Shown here in pieces: positions 1-8,696 of a stretch of 64,000 nt of DNA; position 1 is the stretch's first letter; each line of letters starts with the position of its first letter. A program made the position numbers and the translations under genes. The notes under the pieces are model-generated. The model was not told the origin of the DNA. It did not search any database and saw nothing but the letters and a program-made list of their open reading frames with translations. This stretch comes from Collinsella sp. (GTDB lineage Bacteria > Actinomycetota > Coriobacteriia > Coriobacteriales > Coriobacteriaceae): positions 198,360 through 262,359 of the forward strand of contig DXML01000012.1 in assembly GCA_019414205.1 (NCBI GenBank). The letters are read 5' to 3'.

Positions 1-1112
1 AGCGTCGCGAGGGCTGGCTGCTCGGCCGCGGCGTTATCGACGACAAGGGTCCGGCGGTGCTGTCACTCTACGCCGGCGCCTATCTGCTCAAGCACGGCAT
101 TACCCCGCGCTATACTATCCGCGCGCTGCTGGGCTGCGATGAGGAAGTGGGCATGTCCGACGTTCACCATTATCTGGAGAACCACGCAGACCCCGACTTT
201 TTGTTTACGCCCGATGCCGAGTTTCCGGTCTGCAATGCCGAGAAGGGCCAGTTTGGGGCGACGTTCGTGAGTCCCAAGATCGACGGCGGGCGCATCGTGT
301 CGTGGAGCGGCTCCGAGGCGAGCAATGCCATTCCGTCGCAGTCCATCTGCGAGCTCGCGATTGCCGCCGATGAGCTGCCGGCGCCCGTTGAGAACGCCGA
401 CCGCCTGGAGATCACGGCGCTTGATAACGGGCATGCGCAGATTTTCGCCCACGGTATTGGCGGCCACGCTTCGATGCCTGAGGGCACCATCAACGCCGTC
501 GGCCTCATCGTGACGTATCTGCGCGAGGCCGAGGATGCGTTTGGTGCGCGCGACGAGCGCCTGCTGACGCCTGCCGAGCACGAGTTCGTCAAGTTCCTGG
601 CCTTTGTGCATGCGGATGCCTATGGCCGCGGCCTAGGTATCGATGCGACGAGTCCGGCGTTTGGCCCGCTTACCTGCAACGCTGGCGTCATCCGCGTGGC
701 GGATGGCCATATTGAGCAGGTCATCGACGTGCGCTTCCCCGACAGCACGAGTGCCGATACCATCCGCGAGCAGCTCGATCCGCTCGTAGGCCGTTTTGGC
801 GTGACGTGCCGTGTGGGTCGTGCGAAGGTGCCGTTCTCGGTCTCTGCCGACGATCCGGCCGTGAAGGCGCTTATTGATACCTATAACGAGTTTACGGGCA
901 AGCATGCTGAGCCCTTTGCCATGGGCGGCGGCACGTACGCACGCAACTTTGCCCGCGCCGTCTCGTTTGGCCCCGAGGAGACCGGCCTGGAGCTGCCCGC
1001 ATGGGGCGGCCAGATGCACGGCCCCAATGAGTGCGCCAACGAAGAGCAGCTCAAGCAGGCGCTCAAGATTTATATCGTCGCAATCCTGCGCTTGAACGAG
1101 CTGGAGCTTTAA
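1..1112 (+). CDS. M20 family dipeptidase, PepV/carnosinase-like (5' end outside window)
   Basis: The frame is open from base 3 and the start lies upstream, so about 370 C-terminal residues are visible. The first visible segment carries the M20 metal-bridging motif GRGVIDDKGP, followed by GCDEEVGM (catalytic and ligand Glu) and TPDAEFPVCNAEKG, a pattern typical of PepV-type Xaa-peptidases. Near the C-terminus are GGGTYAR and a HGPNE block supplying the last metal-ligand His. Such enzymes are cytoplasmic zinc dipeptidases that release amino acids from imported peptides. The gene ends before a strong terminator and is not linked to the pst operon that follows. The family is secure; the exact substrate is not. 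Confidence 0.88.
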   Translation, partial: RREGWLLGRGVIDDKGPAVLSLYAGAYLLKHGITPRYTIRALLGCDEEVGMSDVHHYLENHADPDFLFTPDAEFPVCNAEKGQFGATFVSPKIDGGRIVSWSGSEASNAIPSQSICELAIAADELPAPVENADRLEITALDNGHAQIFAHGIGGHASMPEGTINAVGLIVTYLREAEDAFGARDERLLTPAEHEFVKFLAFVHADAYGRGLGIDATSPAFGPLTCNAGVIRVADGHIEQVIDVRFPDSTSADTIREQLDPLVGRFGVTCRVGRAKVPFSVSADDPAVKALIDTYNEFTGKHAEPFAMGGGTYARNFARAVSFGPEETGLELPAWGGQMHGPNECANEEQLKQALKIYIVAILRLNELEL

Positions 1113-1150
1113 GGTTACGCGAACGCCAGGGTGACAACCTGTCTTTCGAA

Positions 1151-1190
1151 GAGGACGGCATGACCAGAAGGTCTATGCCGTCCTCTTTCT
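1151..1190 (+). terminator. Intrinsic terminator after the dipeptidase gene
   Basis: Stem GAGGACGGCAT/ATGCCGTCCTC closes an inner GACC/GGTC hairpin and is followed by TTTCT. It lies 38 bases after the dipeptidase stop. The inner part (GGCATGACCAGAAGGTCTATGCC-like) closely resembles the hairpin nested in the structure after proB at 60406-60430. Confidence 0.8.
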
Positions 1191-1191
1191 G

Positions 1192-1229
1192 AAAATGATC
1201 CCTTGGGGACGGAGGAAAACGGATCATTT
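1192..1229. repeat. Hairpin with GGGGACGG loop
   Basis: Arms AAATGATCC and GGATCATTT enclose a loop containing TTGGGGACGGAGG. It directly follows the terminator. The loop core is shared with several other intergenic hairpins in this window that have unrelated stems. Confidence 0.6.
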
Positions 1230-1423
1230 GGTGTAAAAGGCGGGTCATGCTTGTCGGCGGGATTGTTATTCGTTTGTAAAGGACATGCCGCGCTTGCGGT
1301 AAGGGTCTATCAAATACCCGTAAGAAACCGCAGCTGGCGCGGTTGTCGCACGATCGGGGCCGTATCTTTCCAAACAGCAAAGCGGGCAGGGTGCCCGCGA
1401 TTCGCATGTATGAAAGGAAGATC

Positions 1424-2362
1424 ATGCTCGATCAGGCTTATTCTCGTCGTCAGTTCCTCGGCCTCGCTGGTGGTCTTGCCAGCATCGTCGGTCTCGGTCT
1501 CGTTGGTTGCGGCGGCTCCGGCGCATCCGACGCCGCCGACAAGGGTAGCGCCGCTGCCGCCGAGTCCGTCTCCGGCGAGGTGACCTACGACGGCGCCTCC
1601 TCGTTCCAGGCTCTCGTCGAGGCTGCTGCCGAGAAGTTCATGGATGCCAACCCCGACGTCTCAGTCTCCGGTTCGGGCAACGGTTCGGGCAAGGGCCTGA
1701 CCGCTGTCGCCGCCGGCACCGTTACCATCGGTAATTCCGACGTCTTCGCCGAGACCAAGCTCGAGGCCGATCAGGTCAAGAACCTCGTCGACCACGAGGT
1801 CGCCGTCGTGGGCATGGGCCCCGTCGTCTCCAAGAACGTCAAGGTCGACGACCTGTCCCTCGAGCAGCTCAAGGGCATCTTCTCCGGCCAGGTCACCAAC
1901 TGGAAGGAGGTCGGCGGCGACGACGCCAAGATCGTCGTTCTCAACCGCAAGGCCGGCTCCGGTACCCGCGCCACCTTCGAGGCCGCCGTCTTTGGCGACG
2001 AGGCGGTCGACTTTAAGGGCGACGCCGAGCTCGACAAGTCCGGCGACGTCCAGACTCAGATGGCCAGCACCGACAACGCCATCTCTTACCTGGACTTCTC
2101 GCACTTCGATGACTCCAAGTTCAACGCCATCAAGGTCGAGGGCGTGGAGCCCAAGAGCGCAAACGTCACCGACGACTCCTTCAAGATCTGGGCTACCGAG
2201 CACATGTACTGCGCGAAGGACGCCGACGAGGCCACCAAGGCCTTCCTGGAGTTCATGCTCTCCGACGACGTCCAGGGCAAGCTCGTCGAGGAGCAGGGCT
2301 TTATCCCCGTCTCTGCCATGAAGGTCGTCAAGGACGCCAGCGGCAAGGTATCCGCTAAATAA
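1424..2362 (+). CDS. pstS: Phosphate ABC transporter, substrate-binding lipoprotein PstS
   Basis: 312 residues. The start at 1424 is chosen because GAAAGGAAG precedes it and because it places a signal peptide at the N-terminus: SRRQFLG (twin Arg at 8-9), a hydrophobic stretch, and a lipobox ending in Cys29 (LVGCGG). The mature protein has the PBP-like fold of PstS, including GSGNGSGKGLTAVAAG and NRKAGSGTRATFE, the phosphate-binding loop. It should be lipid-anchored outside the membrane and feed phosphate to PstC/PstA. The twin Arg plus lipobox suggests Tat export of the lipoprotein. It is the first gene of pstSCAB, 24 bases before pstC. A small GCGGGCA/TGCCCGC hairpin lies just upstream of the ribosome site. 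Confidence 0.93.
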   Translation: MLDQAYSRRQFLGLAGGLASIVGLGLVGCGGSGASDAADKGSAAAAESVSGEVTYDGASSFQALVEAAAEKFMDANPDVSVSGSGNGSGKGLTAVAAGTVTIGNSDVFAETKLEADQVKNLVDHEVAVVGMGPVVSKNVKVDDLSLEQLKGIFSGQVTNWKEVGGDDAKIVVLNRKAGSGTRATFEAAVFGDEAVDFKGDAELDKSGDVQTQMASTDNAISYLDFSHFDDSKFNAIKVEGVEPKSANVTDDSFKIWATEHMYCAKDADEATKAFLEFMLSDDVQGKLVEEQGFIPVSAMKVVKDASGKVSAK

Positions 2363-2386
2363 GTAATCGCCCCGGAAAGGTTTGCA

Positions 2387-3295
2387 ATGGCAAAACAGCT
2401 GCCAAAGCGCGACCTTGAGAACGTGGGCCTGGGCGTCACGGGCGCGTGCGTAGCGCTCGTGACGCTTGTCGTTGCCGCGCTCATCTTTATGGTCGCCCAA
2501 AAGGGCCTCTCGGCTTTTCTCAAGGACGGCGTCTCGGTCGTAGAGTTCTTCACCGGTACCAAGTGGGACCTGGCCAACACGGCCGAAAACGGCCTGCCCT
2601 ATACCGGCGCCCTGCCCCTGATCGTCACCTCGTTTGCGGTCATGGTGCTCTCCACGCTTATCGCGCTGCCCATCGCCATCGGCTCTGCCATCTTTGCGGT
2701 CGAGATCCAGCCCAAATTTGGCTCTAAGGTCTTTCAGCCGCTTATTGAGCTTTTGACCGGTATTCCCTCGGTCGTCTTTGGCCTGATCGGCTTTCACGTG
2801 GTCGTCGGCCTTATGAAGAGCGTTTTCCACGTGAGCACGGGCCTGGGCATCCTGCCCGGCGCCATCGTGCTGGCCGTCATGATTCTGCCGACGATGACCA
2901 CGCTTTCGGTCGATGGCCTGCGCGCCGTGCCCGACAGCTACCGCCAGGGTTCGCTCGCGCTGGGCTACACCCGCTGGCAGACCATCTGGCACGTGGTGCT
3001 CAAGTCCGCCATGCCGTCGCTCATGACCGCGGTCATCCTCGGCATGACGCGCGCCTTTGGCGAGACGCTTGCCGTGCGCATGGTTATCGGCGGTATCGAG
3101 GCCATGCCGACGTCGCTGCTGTCGCCGGCGTCGACCATCACCACCACGCTCACCACGTCCATGGCGGTCTATGCCGAGGGCTCGGCCCAGGACGACGTTC
3201 TGTGGGCACTCGGTCTGCTGCTGATGGGCATGAGCCTCATCTTTATCCTGATCATCCACCTTATCGGCCACAAGGGGGCGAAGGCTCGTGGCTAG
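2387..3295 (+). CDS. pstC: Phosphate ABC transporter permease PstC
   Basis: 302 residues, preceded by GGAAAGG. It has an N-terminal membrane segment (about 20-45), then the binding-protein-dependent permease domain. The EAA-type loop reads DSYRQGSLALGYTRWQTIWHV, followed by MTRAFGETLAVRMVIGG, as in PstC. It pairs with PstA to form the inner-membrane channel. The 3' end overlaps pstA by 8 bases, indicating translational coupling. Confidence 0.93.
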   Translation: MAKQLPKRDLENVGLGVTGACVALVTLVVAALIFMVAQKGLSAFLKDGVSVVEFFTGTKWDLANTAENGLPYTGALPLIVTSFAVMVLSTLIALPIAIGSAIFAVEIQPKFGSKVFQPLIELLTGIPSVVFGLIGFHVVVGLMKSVFHVSTGLGILPGAIVLAVMILPTMTTLSVDGLRAVPDSYRQGSLALGYTRWQTIWHVVLKSAMPSLMTAVILGMTRAFGETLAVRMVIGGIEAMPTSLLSPASTITTTLTTSMAVYAEGSAQDDVLWALGLLLMGMSLIFILIIHLIGHKGAKARG

Positions 3296-4210
3296 CACGC
3301 GCATCCATATCGACGAGGCGAGACTCGGGCGTGTCCAAAAGCAGGACCGCATCGCCACGGGCGTGCTGACGGCAATCGTCGCCATCGTCATGCTCATCGT
3401 CGTTTCCATGGTGGCCTACATCCTGTTCGAGGGCATCTCGACGCTGTTCCAGCCGGGCTTCCTCACGCAGCCCGCGCGCGCCAACGGAACGCAGGGCGGT
3501 GTGCTCTACCAGCTGTTCGACTCGTTCTATCTGCTGCTGATCACCTTAGGTATCTCGGTGCCCATCAGCCTGGGCGGCGCGGTGTTCCTGGTTGAGTACG
3601 CGCCCGACGGGCCCATCCGCGACATCGCCTCAACCGCCATCGAGACGTTGTCCTCGCTGCCCTCCATCGTCGTCGGCATGTTCGGCTTTCTGGTGTTCTC
3701 GGTGCAGCTGGGCTGGAAGTACTCCATCATCTCCGGCGCCGTCGCGCTCACCATGTTCAACATCCCCATCCTGGTGCGCGTGATCCAGCAGGCGCTCGAG
3801 GACGTGCCGCAAGCCCAGCGCGATGCGTGTCTGGCCATGGGCCTTACCCGTTGGGAGGCCACGCTGCACATCCTGATCCCCGAGGCCATGCCCGCCATCG
3901 TGACCGGCATCGTGCTTTCGGCCGGCCGCGTGTTTGGCGAGGCCGCGGCGCTGCTCTTTACCTCGGGCATGAGCTCGCCGGTTCGCCTGAACTTCTTGAG
4001 CTTTAACCTGTCGAGCCCCACCTGCGCCTGGAACGTGTTCCGTCCCGGTGAGTCGCTCGCCGTGCACATCTACAAGATCTATGGCGAGGGCAGCCCCGAG
4101 GCGCAGCAGATTGTTTGGGGCACCGCGGCACTGTTGATGATCTGCGTGCTGCTGTTTAACGTAGTCGCCCGTATCGTGGGCAAGCAACTGGCAAGGAAGA
4201 TGACGGCCGA

Positions 4211-4214
<4 letters not shown>
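3288..4214 (+). CDS. pstA: Phosphate ABC transporter permease PstA
   Basis: 308 residues with a GTG start inside the last codons of pstC. The cytoplasmic N-terminal stretch (about 1-25) is followed by six predicted membrane helices. The coupling loop DVPQAQRDACLAMGLTRWEATLHILIP is a clear EAA motif. GRVFGEAAALLFTSG and the C-terminal NFLSFNLSSPTCAWNVFRPGESLAVHIYKI are PstA-like. It ends in an ATGA overlap with pstB. Confidence 0.93.
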
Positions 4215-5083
<869 letters not shown>

Positions 5084-5140
5084 TCCGGGACATGCTTGAG
5101 GCCCGCGACGGCCACGGTCGCCACGGGACTGATTGGAGGG

Positions 5141-5177
5141 GCGGGTCATCTCTTGCGGGAGATGGCCCGCCTTTTTG
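5141..5177 (+). terminator. Terminator of the pst operon
   Basis: Stem GCGGGTCATCTC pairs with GAGATGGCCCGC around a short loop and is followed by CTTTTTGTGT. Confidence 0.85.
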
Positions 5178-5246
5178 TGTCGTGTGCGCCCCGCCTTTTC
5201 GCTGCTATCATGGACAACGTTGAATTTCTACGAAGGAGCAGGGCAT

Positions 5247-7106
5247 ATGGCGATTCTTTTGGGATGCGATTCCATCAGCCTAGAGTTTCCCACCAAGCAT
5301 ATTTTCGATAGCGTGACGCTCGGCGTGGACGAGGGCGACCGCATTGGTATTGTCGGTAAAAACGGCGACGGCAAGTCGACGCTGCTGAGCGTGCTCGCCG
5401 GCACGCTGGAACCCGACGACGGACGCGTGACGCACCGCCGCGGCACCACGATCGGACTGCTCGGCCAAAAGGACCAGCTTGTCGATACCGATACCGTGCA
5501 TCACGCCGTCGTCGGTGACACGCCCGAGTACGAGTGGGCCTCGAGCCCGCGTACGCGCCAGATCCTGGCCGGTCTTATTAGCGATGTGCCCTGGGAGGGC
5601 ACGGTGGGCGAGCTTTCGGGCGGTCAGCGCCGTCGCGTGGACCTCGCGCGCCTGCTGATTGGCGACTACGACGTGCTCATGCTCGACGAGCCCACCAACC
5701 ACTTGGACATGCGCACCATCAACTGGCTTGCGCGTCACTTAAAGGCCCGCTGGCAGCGCGGCCAGGGCGCCATGCTCGTGGTCACGCACGACCGCTGGTT
5801 CTTGGACGAGGTCTGCACCAGCATGTGGGAGGTCCACGACGGCCAGGTAGATCCCTTCGAGGGCGGCTACTCGGCATATATCCTGCAGCGCGTGGAGCGC
5901 GACCGCATGGCCGCCGTCACCGAGGAGCGCCGCCGCAACATGGCGCGCAAGGAGCTCGCGTGGCTGAGCCGCGGCGCCCAGGCCCGTTCCACCAAGCCCA
6001 AGTTTCGCGTGGATGCCGCTCGCGAGCTGATCGCCGACGTGCCGCCCGTGCGTGACGAGCTGGAGCTCAAGCGCCTTGCCGTGAGCCGCCTAGGCAAGCA
6101 GGTCATCGATGTCATCGACGTGGATGCCGGCTATGCAGATGCCGATGGCGCGCCCAAGCAGGTGCTCTCCGACGTGACCTGGCTTATCGGCGCGGGCGAC
6201 CGCTATGGTCTGCTGGGTGAGAACGGCGCTGGCAAGTCCACACTGCTTGAAGTGATCCAGGGCAAGATCGCGCCCCTTCGCGGCCGCGTGAAGATTGGCC
6301 AGACGGTGCGTTTTGGCGTGCTATCGCAGCAGCTCGAGGAGCTCGAGCCCTACATGGGCGACACGATCCGCGAGGTGCTCAGCCACTATAAGAAGTACTA
6401 CGTCATTGACGGCAAGGAGACCTCGCCCGAGAAGCTCTGCGAGCGTCTGGGCTTTACGACGCAGCAGCTCTGGAGCCGCATCGGCGATCTTTCGGGCGGC
6501 CAGCGCCGTCGCCTGTCGCTGCTGCTGACGATCCTGGACGAACCCAACGTGCTCATCCTGGACGAGCCCGGCAACGACCTGGATACCGACATGCTGGCGA
6601 TTGTCGAGGACTTGCTGGACGGCTGGCCCGGCACGCTGATTCTGGTGACGCACGACCGCTTCTTGATGGAGCGCGTGACCGACCAGCAGTGGGCGCTGCT
6701 CGACGGCCACCTGACGCATATGCCCGGTGGCGTCGACCAATACCTGCGCCTGTGCAACGCCGCGGCCGAGGGCGAGCCTGTGGGCGCGCCGAGCGCTAAG
6801 ACTGGCACGTTCGACACCGGTGCCGCGGCGGCTGCGGCCGAAAAGCCCAAGACGAACGGCCAGCCCAATGGCCTTTCTAACGCCGAACGCCAGAAGCTCC
6901 GCCGTGAGGTGAGCTCGCTCGAGCGCAAGATGGAAACGCAGCGCGCCCGCGTGGAGGAGGCCGAGGCAGCAATGGCCCAGGTCGATCCCACCAACTACAC
7001 GGCGCTCGGCGAGCAGCAGGCAAAGATCGACGAGGCTCACGCCGCCATGGACGATCTGGAGATGGCGTGGCTCGAGGCGAGCGAAAAGCTCGAGGGCGAG
7101 GAGTAG
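5247..7106 (+). CDS. ABC-F family ATPase (Uup/EttA-like ribosome-associated protein)
   Basis: 619 residues from ATG 5247, chosen for GAAGGAG at 5232-5238; a longer frame upstream would run through the pst terminator. It has two ABC domains without membrane segments: first Walker A GKNGDGKST (Lys43) with signature LSGGQRRR and LDEPTNHLD, second Walker A GENGAGKST with LSGGQRRR and LDEPGNDLD. A linker lies between the domains. The C-terminal region (about 540-619) is a charged coiled coil (LERKMETQRARVEEAEAAMAQ) like Uup. ABC-F proteins act on the translating ribosome; the C-terminal coiled coil favours an Uup-type role over antibiotic resistance. The stop is followed at once by the HAD gene, so the two are probably cotranscribed. 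Confidence 0.9.
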   Translation: MAILLGCDSISLEFPTKHIFDSVTLGVDEGDRIGIVGKNGDGKSTLLSVLAGTLEPDDGRVTHRRGTTIGLLGQKDQLVDTDTVHHAVVGDTPEYEWASSPRTRQILAGLISDVPWEGTVGELSGGQRRRVDLARLLIGDYDVLMLDEPTNHLDMRTINWLARHLKARWQRGQGAMLVVTHDRWFLDEVCTSMWEVHDGQVDPFEGGYSAYILQRVERDRMAAVTEERRRNMARKELAWLSRGAQARSTKPKFRVDAARELIADVPPVRDELELKRLAVSRLGKQVIDVIDVDAGYADADGAPKQVLSDVTWLIGAGDRYGLLGENGAGKSTLLEVIQGKIAPLRGRVKIGQTVRFGVLSQQLEELEPYMGDTIREVLSHYKKYYVIDGKETSPEKLCERLGFTTQQLWSRIGDLSGGQRRRLSLLLTILDEPNVLILDEPGNDLDTDMLAIVEDLLDGWPGTLILVTHDRFLMERVTDQQWALLDGHLTHMPGGVDQYLRLCNAAAEGEPVGAPSAKTGTFDTGAAAAAAEKPKTNGQPNGLSNAERQKLRREVSSLERKMETQRARVEEAEAAMAQVDPTNYTALGEQQAKIDEAHAAMDDLEMAWLEASEKLEGEE

Positions 7107-7112
7107 GTGAGA

Positions 7113-7883
7113 ATGATCAAGGCCGCTTTTTTCGATATCGACGGCACGCTGCTGAGCTTTAAAACGCATCGGATTCCGGCTTCGGCACAACAGGTGCTCG
7201 ACAGCTTTCATGAGCAGGGGATTGCGTGCGTGATCGCCACGGGTCGCCCGACCTACCAGATGCCGGATTGGCTGTTCGACCTGGGTTGGGATGCGTACAT
7301 TACGCTTTCGGGCCAGCACTGTTTTGATGGCAAGGGCGTTTACCGCAGCTGCCCGATCGATCCGGACGATGTTGCGGTGATTGTGGACCAGGTGGCCGAG
7401 GGGTGCTACGACTCGCTGTGCATGCAGGGCGAGAACTCGTTTGTGAACCGCCTGTCCGAGCGCGTGGTGGCGGCCGGCAACAACGCGGGAATCGTCTATC
7501 ACGAGGAGCCGTTTGACCACGCCTTTGACGCGCCGGTCTACCAGTTTTGCGCGTTTGTGGACCCGGCCGACGAGCATATCGTGACCGACGCGGTGTCGCA
7601 TTCGCTCACCACGCGCTGGTGTGACCTGTTCTGCGACATTATCCCCGCCAACGGCGGCAAGGACCTGGGTGTGGCGGCGACGCTGGAGCGCCTGGGCATC
7701 GACGCGAGTGAGGCGATTGCCTTTGGCGACGGCGAGAACGACCTGTCAATGTTTTCTGCCGTGGGCACAAGTGTGGCCATGGGCAACGCGCAGGACACGG
7801 TGAAAGCTGCGGCGACCTATGTGACGACTGCCGTGGACGACGACGGCATCTACAACGCCGCGAAGCACTTTGGCCTGCTGTAG
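7113..7883 (+). CDS. Cof-type HAD hydrolase (sugar/nucleotide phosphatase)
   Basis: 256 residues from ATG 7113; GTG 7107 is also in frame but sits too close to the GAGGAG ribosome site. Motif I is FFDIDGTLLSF (nucleophile and acid Asp), motif II is ATGRPTYQMP, motif III is the Lys of GGKDLGVAATLERLGI, and motif IV is FGDGENDLSMF. The middle section is a C2-type cap, as in the Cof/YbiV group. These are Mg-dependent cytosolic phosphatases acting on sugar phosphates, FMN or pyridoxal phosphate; the substrate cannot be read from sequence. It starts 6 bases after the ABC-F stop, in the same operon. Confidence 0.88.
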   Translation: MIKAAFFDIDGTLLSFKTHRIPASAQQVLDSFHEQGIACVIATGRPTYQMPDWLFDLGWDAYITLSGQHCFDGKGVYRSCPIDPDDVAVIVDQVAEGCYDSLCMQGENSFVNRLSERVVAAGNNAGIVYHEEPFDHAFDAPVYQFCAFVDPADEHIVTDAVSHSLTTRWCDLFCDIIPANGGKDLGVAATLERLGIDASEAIAFGDGENDLSMFSAVGTSVAMGNAQDTVKAAATYVTTAVDDDGIYNAAKHFGLL

Positions 7884-7890
7884 CTGCGGA

Positions 7891-7940
7891 TTCGGCACTT
7901 GGGGACGTTCCTTTTCTGCCGGCAGCTGGGGACACTCCTT
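7891..7940. repeat. Intergenic repeat, TGCCGGC / GGGGACGTTCC family
   Basis: Contains CGGCACTTGGGGACGTTCC, then TGCCGGCAGCTGGGGACACTCC. The same two-part unit recurs at 60501-60553 and in a longer array at 47737-47873. CGGCA and TGCCG arms form a small hairpin. Confidence 0.65.
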
Positions 7941-8024
7941 GCGGGGCGTGCCCCCGTTTTGTTTTCGTCCCGTGCGTTTTGTGAAACACGGTTAACTTTT
8001 TAAACAACGTAGTAAGACATGGGC

Positions 8025-8041
8025 AACTTTTGCGGTAAAGT
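8025..8041. promoter_or_regulatory. Possible operator palindrome upstream of the DtxR-type gene
   Basis: ACTTTTGCGGTAAAGT reads as ACTTT...AAAGT, a 16-base imperfect palindrome centred about 60 bases before the regulator start. Autoregulation would be usual for the family, but the assignment to this protein is inference. Confidence 0.3.
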
Positions 8042-8095
8042 AAATCAAGCAAAAGTATCCAAAGGCTAACTAGAAGCCATCGCGAAAGGCGGCCC

Positions 8096-8473
8096 ATGGC
8101 CCTGCGTGAATCCGGAGAAGATTATCTCGAATCTATTTATGTGCTCTCGAAGCGCCAAGGCATCGTTCGCTCGATTGACGTTGCCGAATACCTGGGCGTA
8201 ACCAAGGCAAGCGTCTCCAAAGCCATGGCGACGTTGGAGAACAGCGGCTATGTCGAAATGGGCAAGCGCGACGTTCATCTGACGGAGCGTGGTCTGGAGG
8301 TCGCTCGCCAAATGTGGGAGCGCCACTGCTTTTTCGTGGGGCTGCTGGAGGATGCGGGTGTTTCGGCTGAGGTCGCGTCGCAAGAGGGCTGCCACATGGA
8401 GCATTGCCTGAGCGAGGAGAGCTTTGAGAAGCTGAGATCGATGCTGAGACGGGATAGCGACCGGGACCAGTAG
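8096..8473 (+). CDS. Metal-dependent transcriptional regulator, DtxR/MntR family
   Basis: 125 residues. The N-terminal winged helix-turn-helix reads SGEDYLESIYVLSKRQGIVRSIDVAEYLGVTKASVSKAMATLENSGYV, the DtxR/MntR DNA-binding domain. The dimerisation/metal domain follows: RHCFFVGLLEDAGVSAEVASQEGCHMEHCLSEESFEKL supplies the His/Glu/Cys ligands normally used for Mn or Fe. There is no SH3-like C-terminal domain, so it is MntR-sized. AAAGGCGG lies before the start. It faces the zinc ATPase gene across a large palindrome and may instead control the putative Mn exporter at 14495. Family sure; metal identity inferred. Confidence 0.85.
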   Translation: MALRESGEDYLESIYVLSKRQGIVRSIDVAEYLGVTKASVSKAMATLENSGYVEMGKRDVHLTERGLEVARQMWERHCFFVGLLEDAGVSAEVASQEGCHMEHCLSEESFEKLRSMLRRDSDRDQ

Positions 8474-8551
8474 CCCCGCCAACCAAGTCCAACTCAGACA
8501 AGGAACCCCGCCAGCAAGCGATGCCCATGAACCGCCAGCAACATTACCGCA

Positions 8552-8680
8552 GGCCGGGACCGGGCTTGGTTTTGAAAACATTCCGCAGACCAGAAGCGCC
8601 CCCGTTCGTAGCTCCGAAGGAGCAGAACGGGGGCGCTTCATTGGTCGAGGACGTTTTCAAAACCAAGCCCGGTCCCGGCC
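8552..8680. repeat. 129-bp three-tier nested palindrome between convergent genes
   Basis: Outer arms of about 28 bases are exact inverted copies (left at 8552-8579 begins GGCCGGGACCGGGCTTGG; right at 8653-8680). Middle arms AAGCGCCCCCGTTC/GAACGGGGGCGCTT lie at 8594-8607 and 8625-8638, and the innermost hairpin GCTCC-GAA-GGAGC at 8611-8623. It separates the converging regulator and ATPase genes and may terminate both, but it is far longer than a normal terminator and has no clear T-run. Confidence 0.8.
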
Positions 8681-8696
8681 GGAGGGACCACAGGCG

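Noticed and set aside
1661..3409. 582-codon open frame on the minus strand across pstS-pstC
   Set aside because: It lies fully antisense to clearly real pst genes, is rich in Asp/Gly/His/Arg in the way GC-rich shadow frames are, and has no domain.
5133..5246. 38-residue N-terminal extension of the ABC-F protein
   Set aside because: It overlaps the pst terminator; the ATG at 5247 has a strong ribosome site and matches the usual start.
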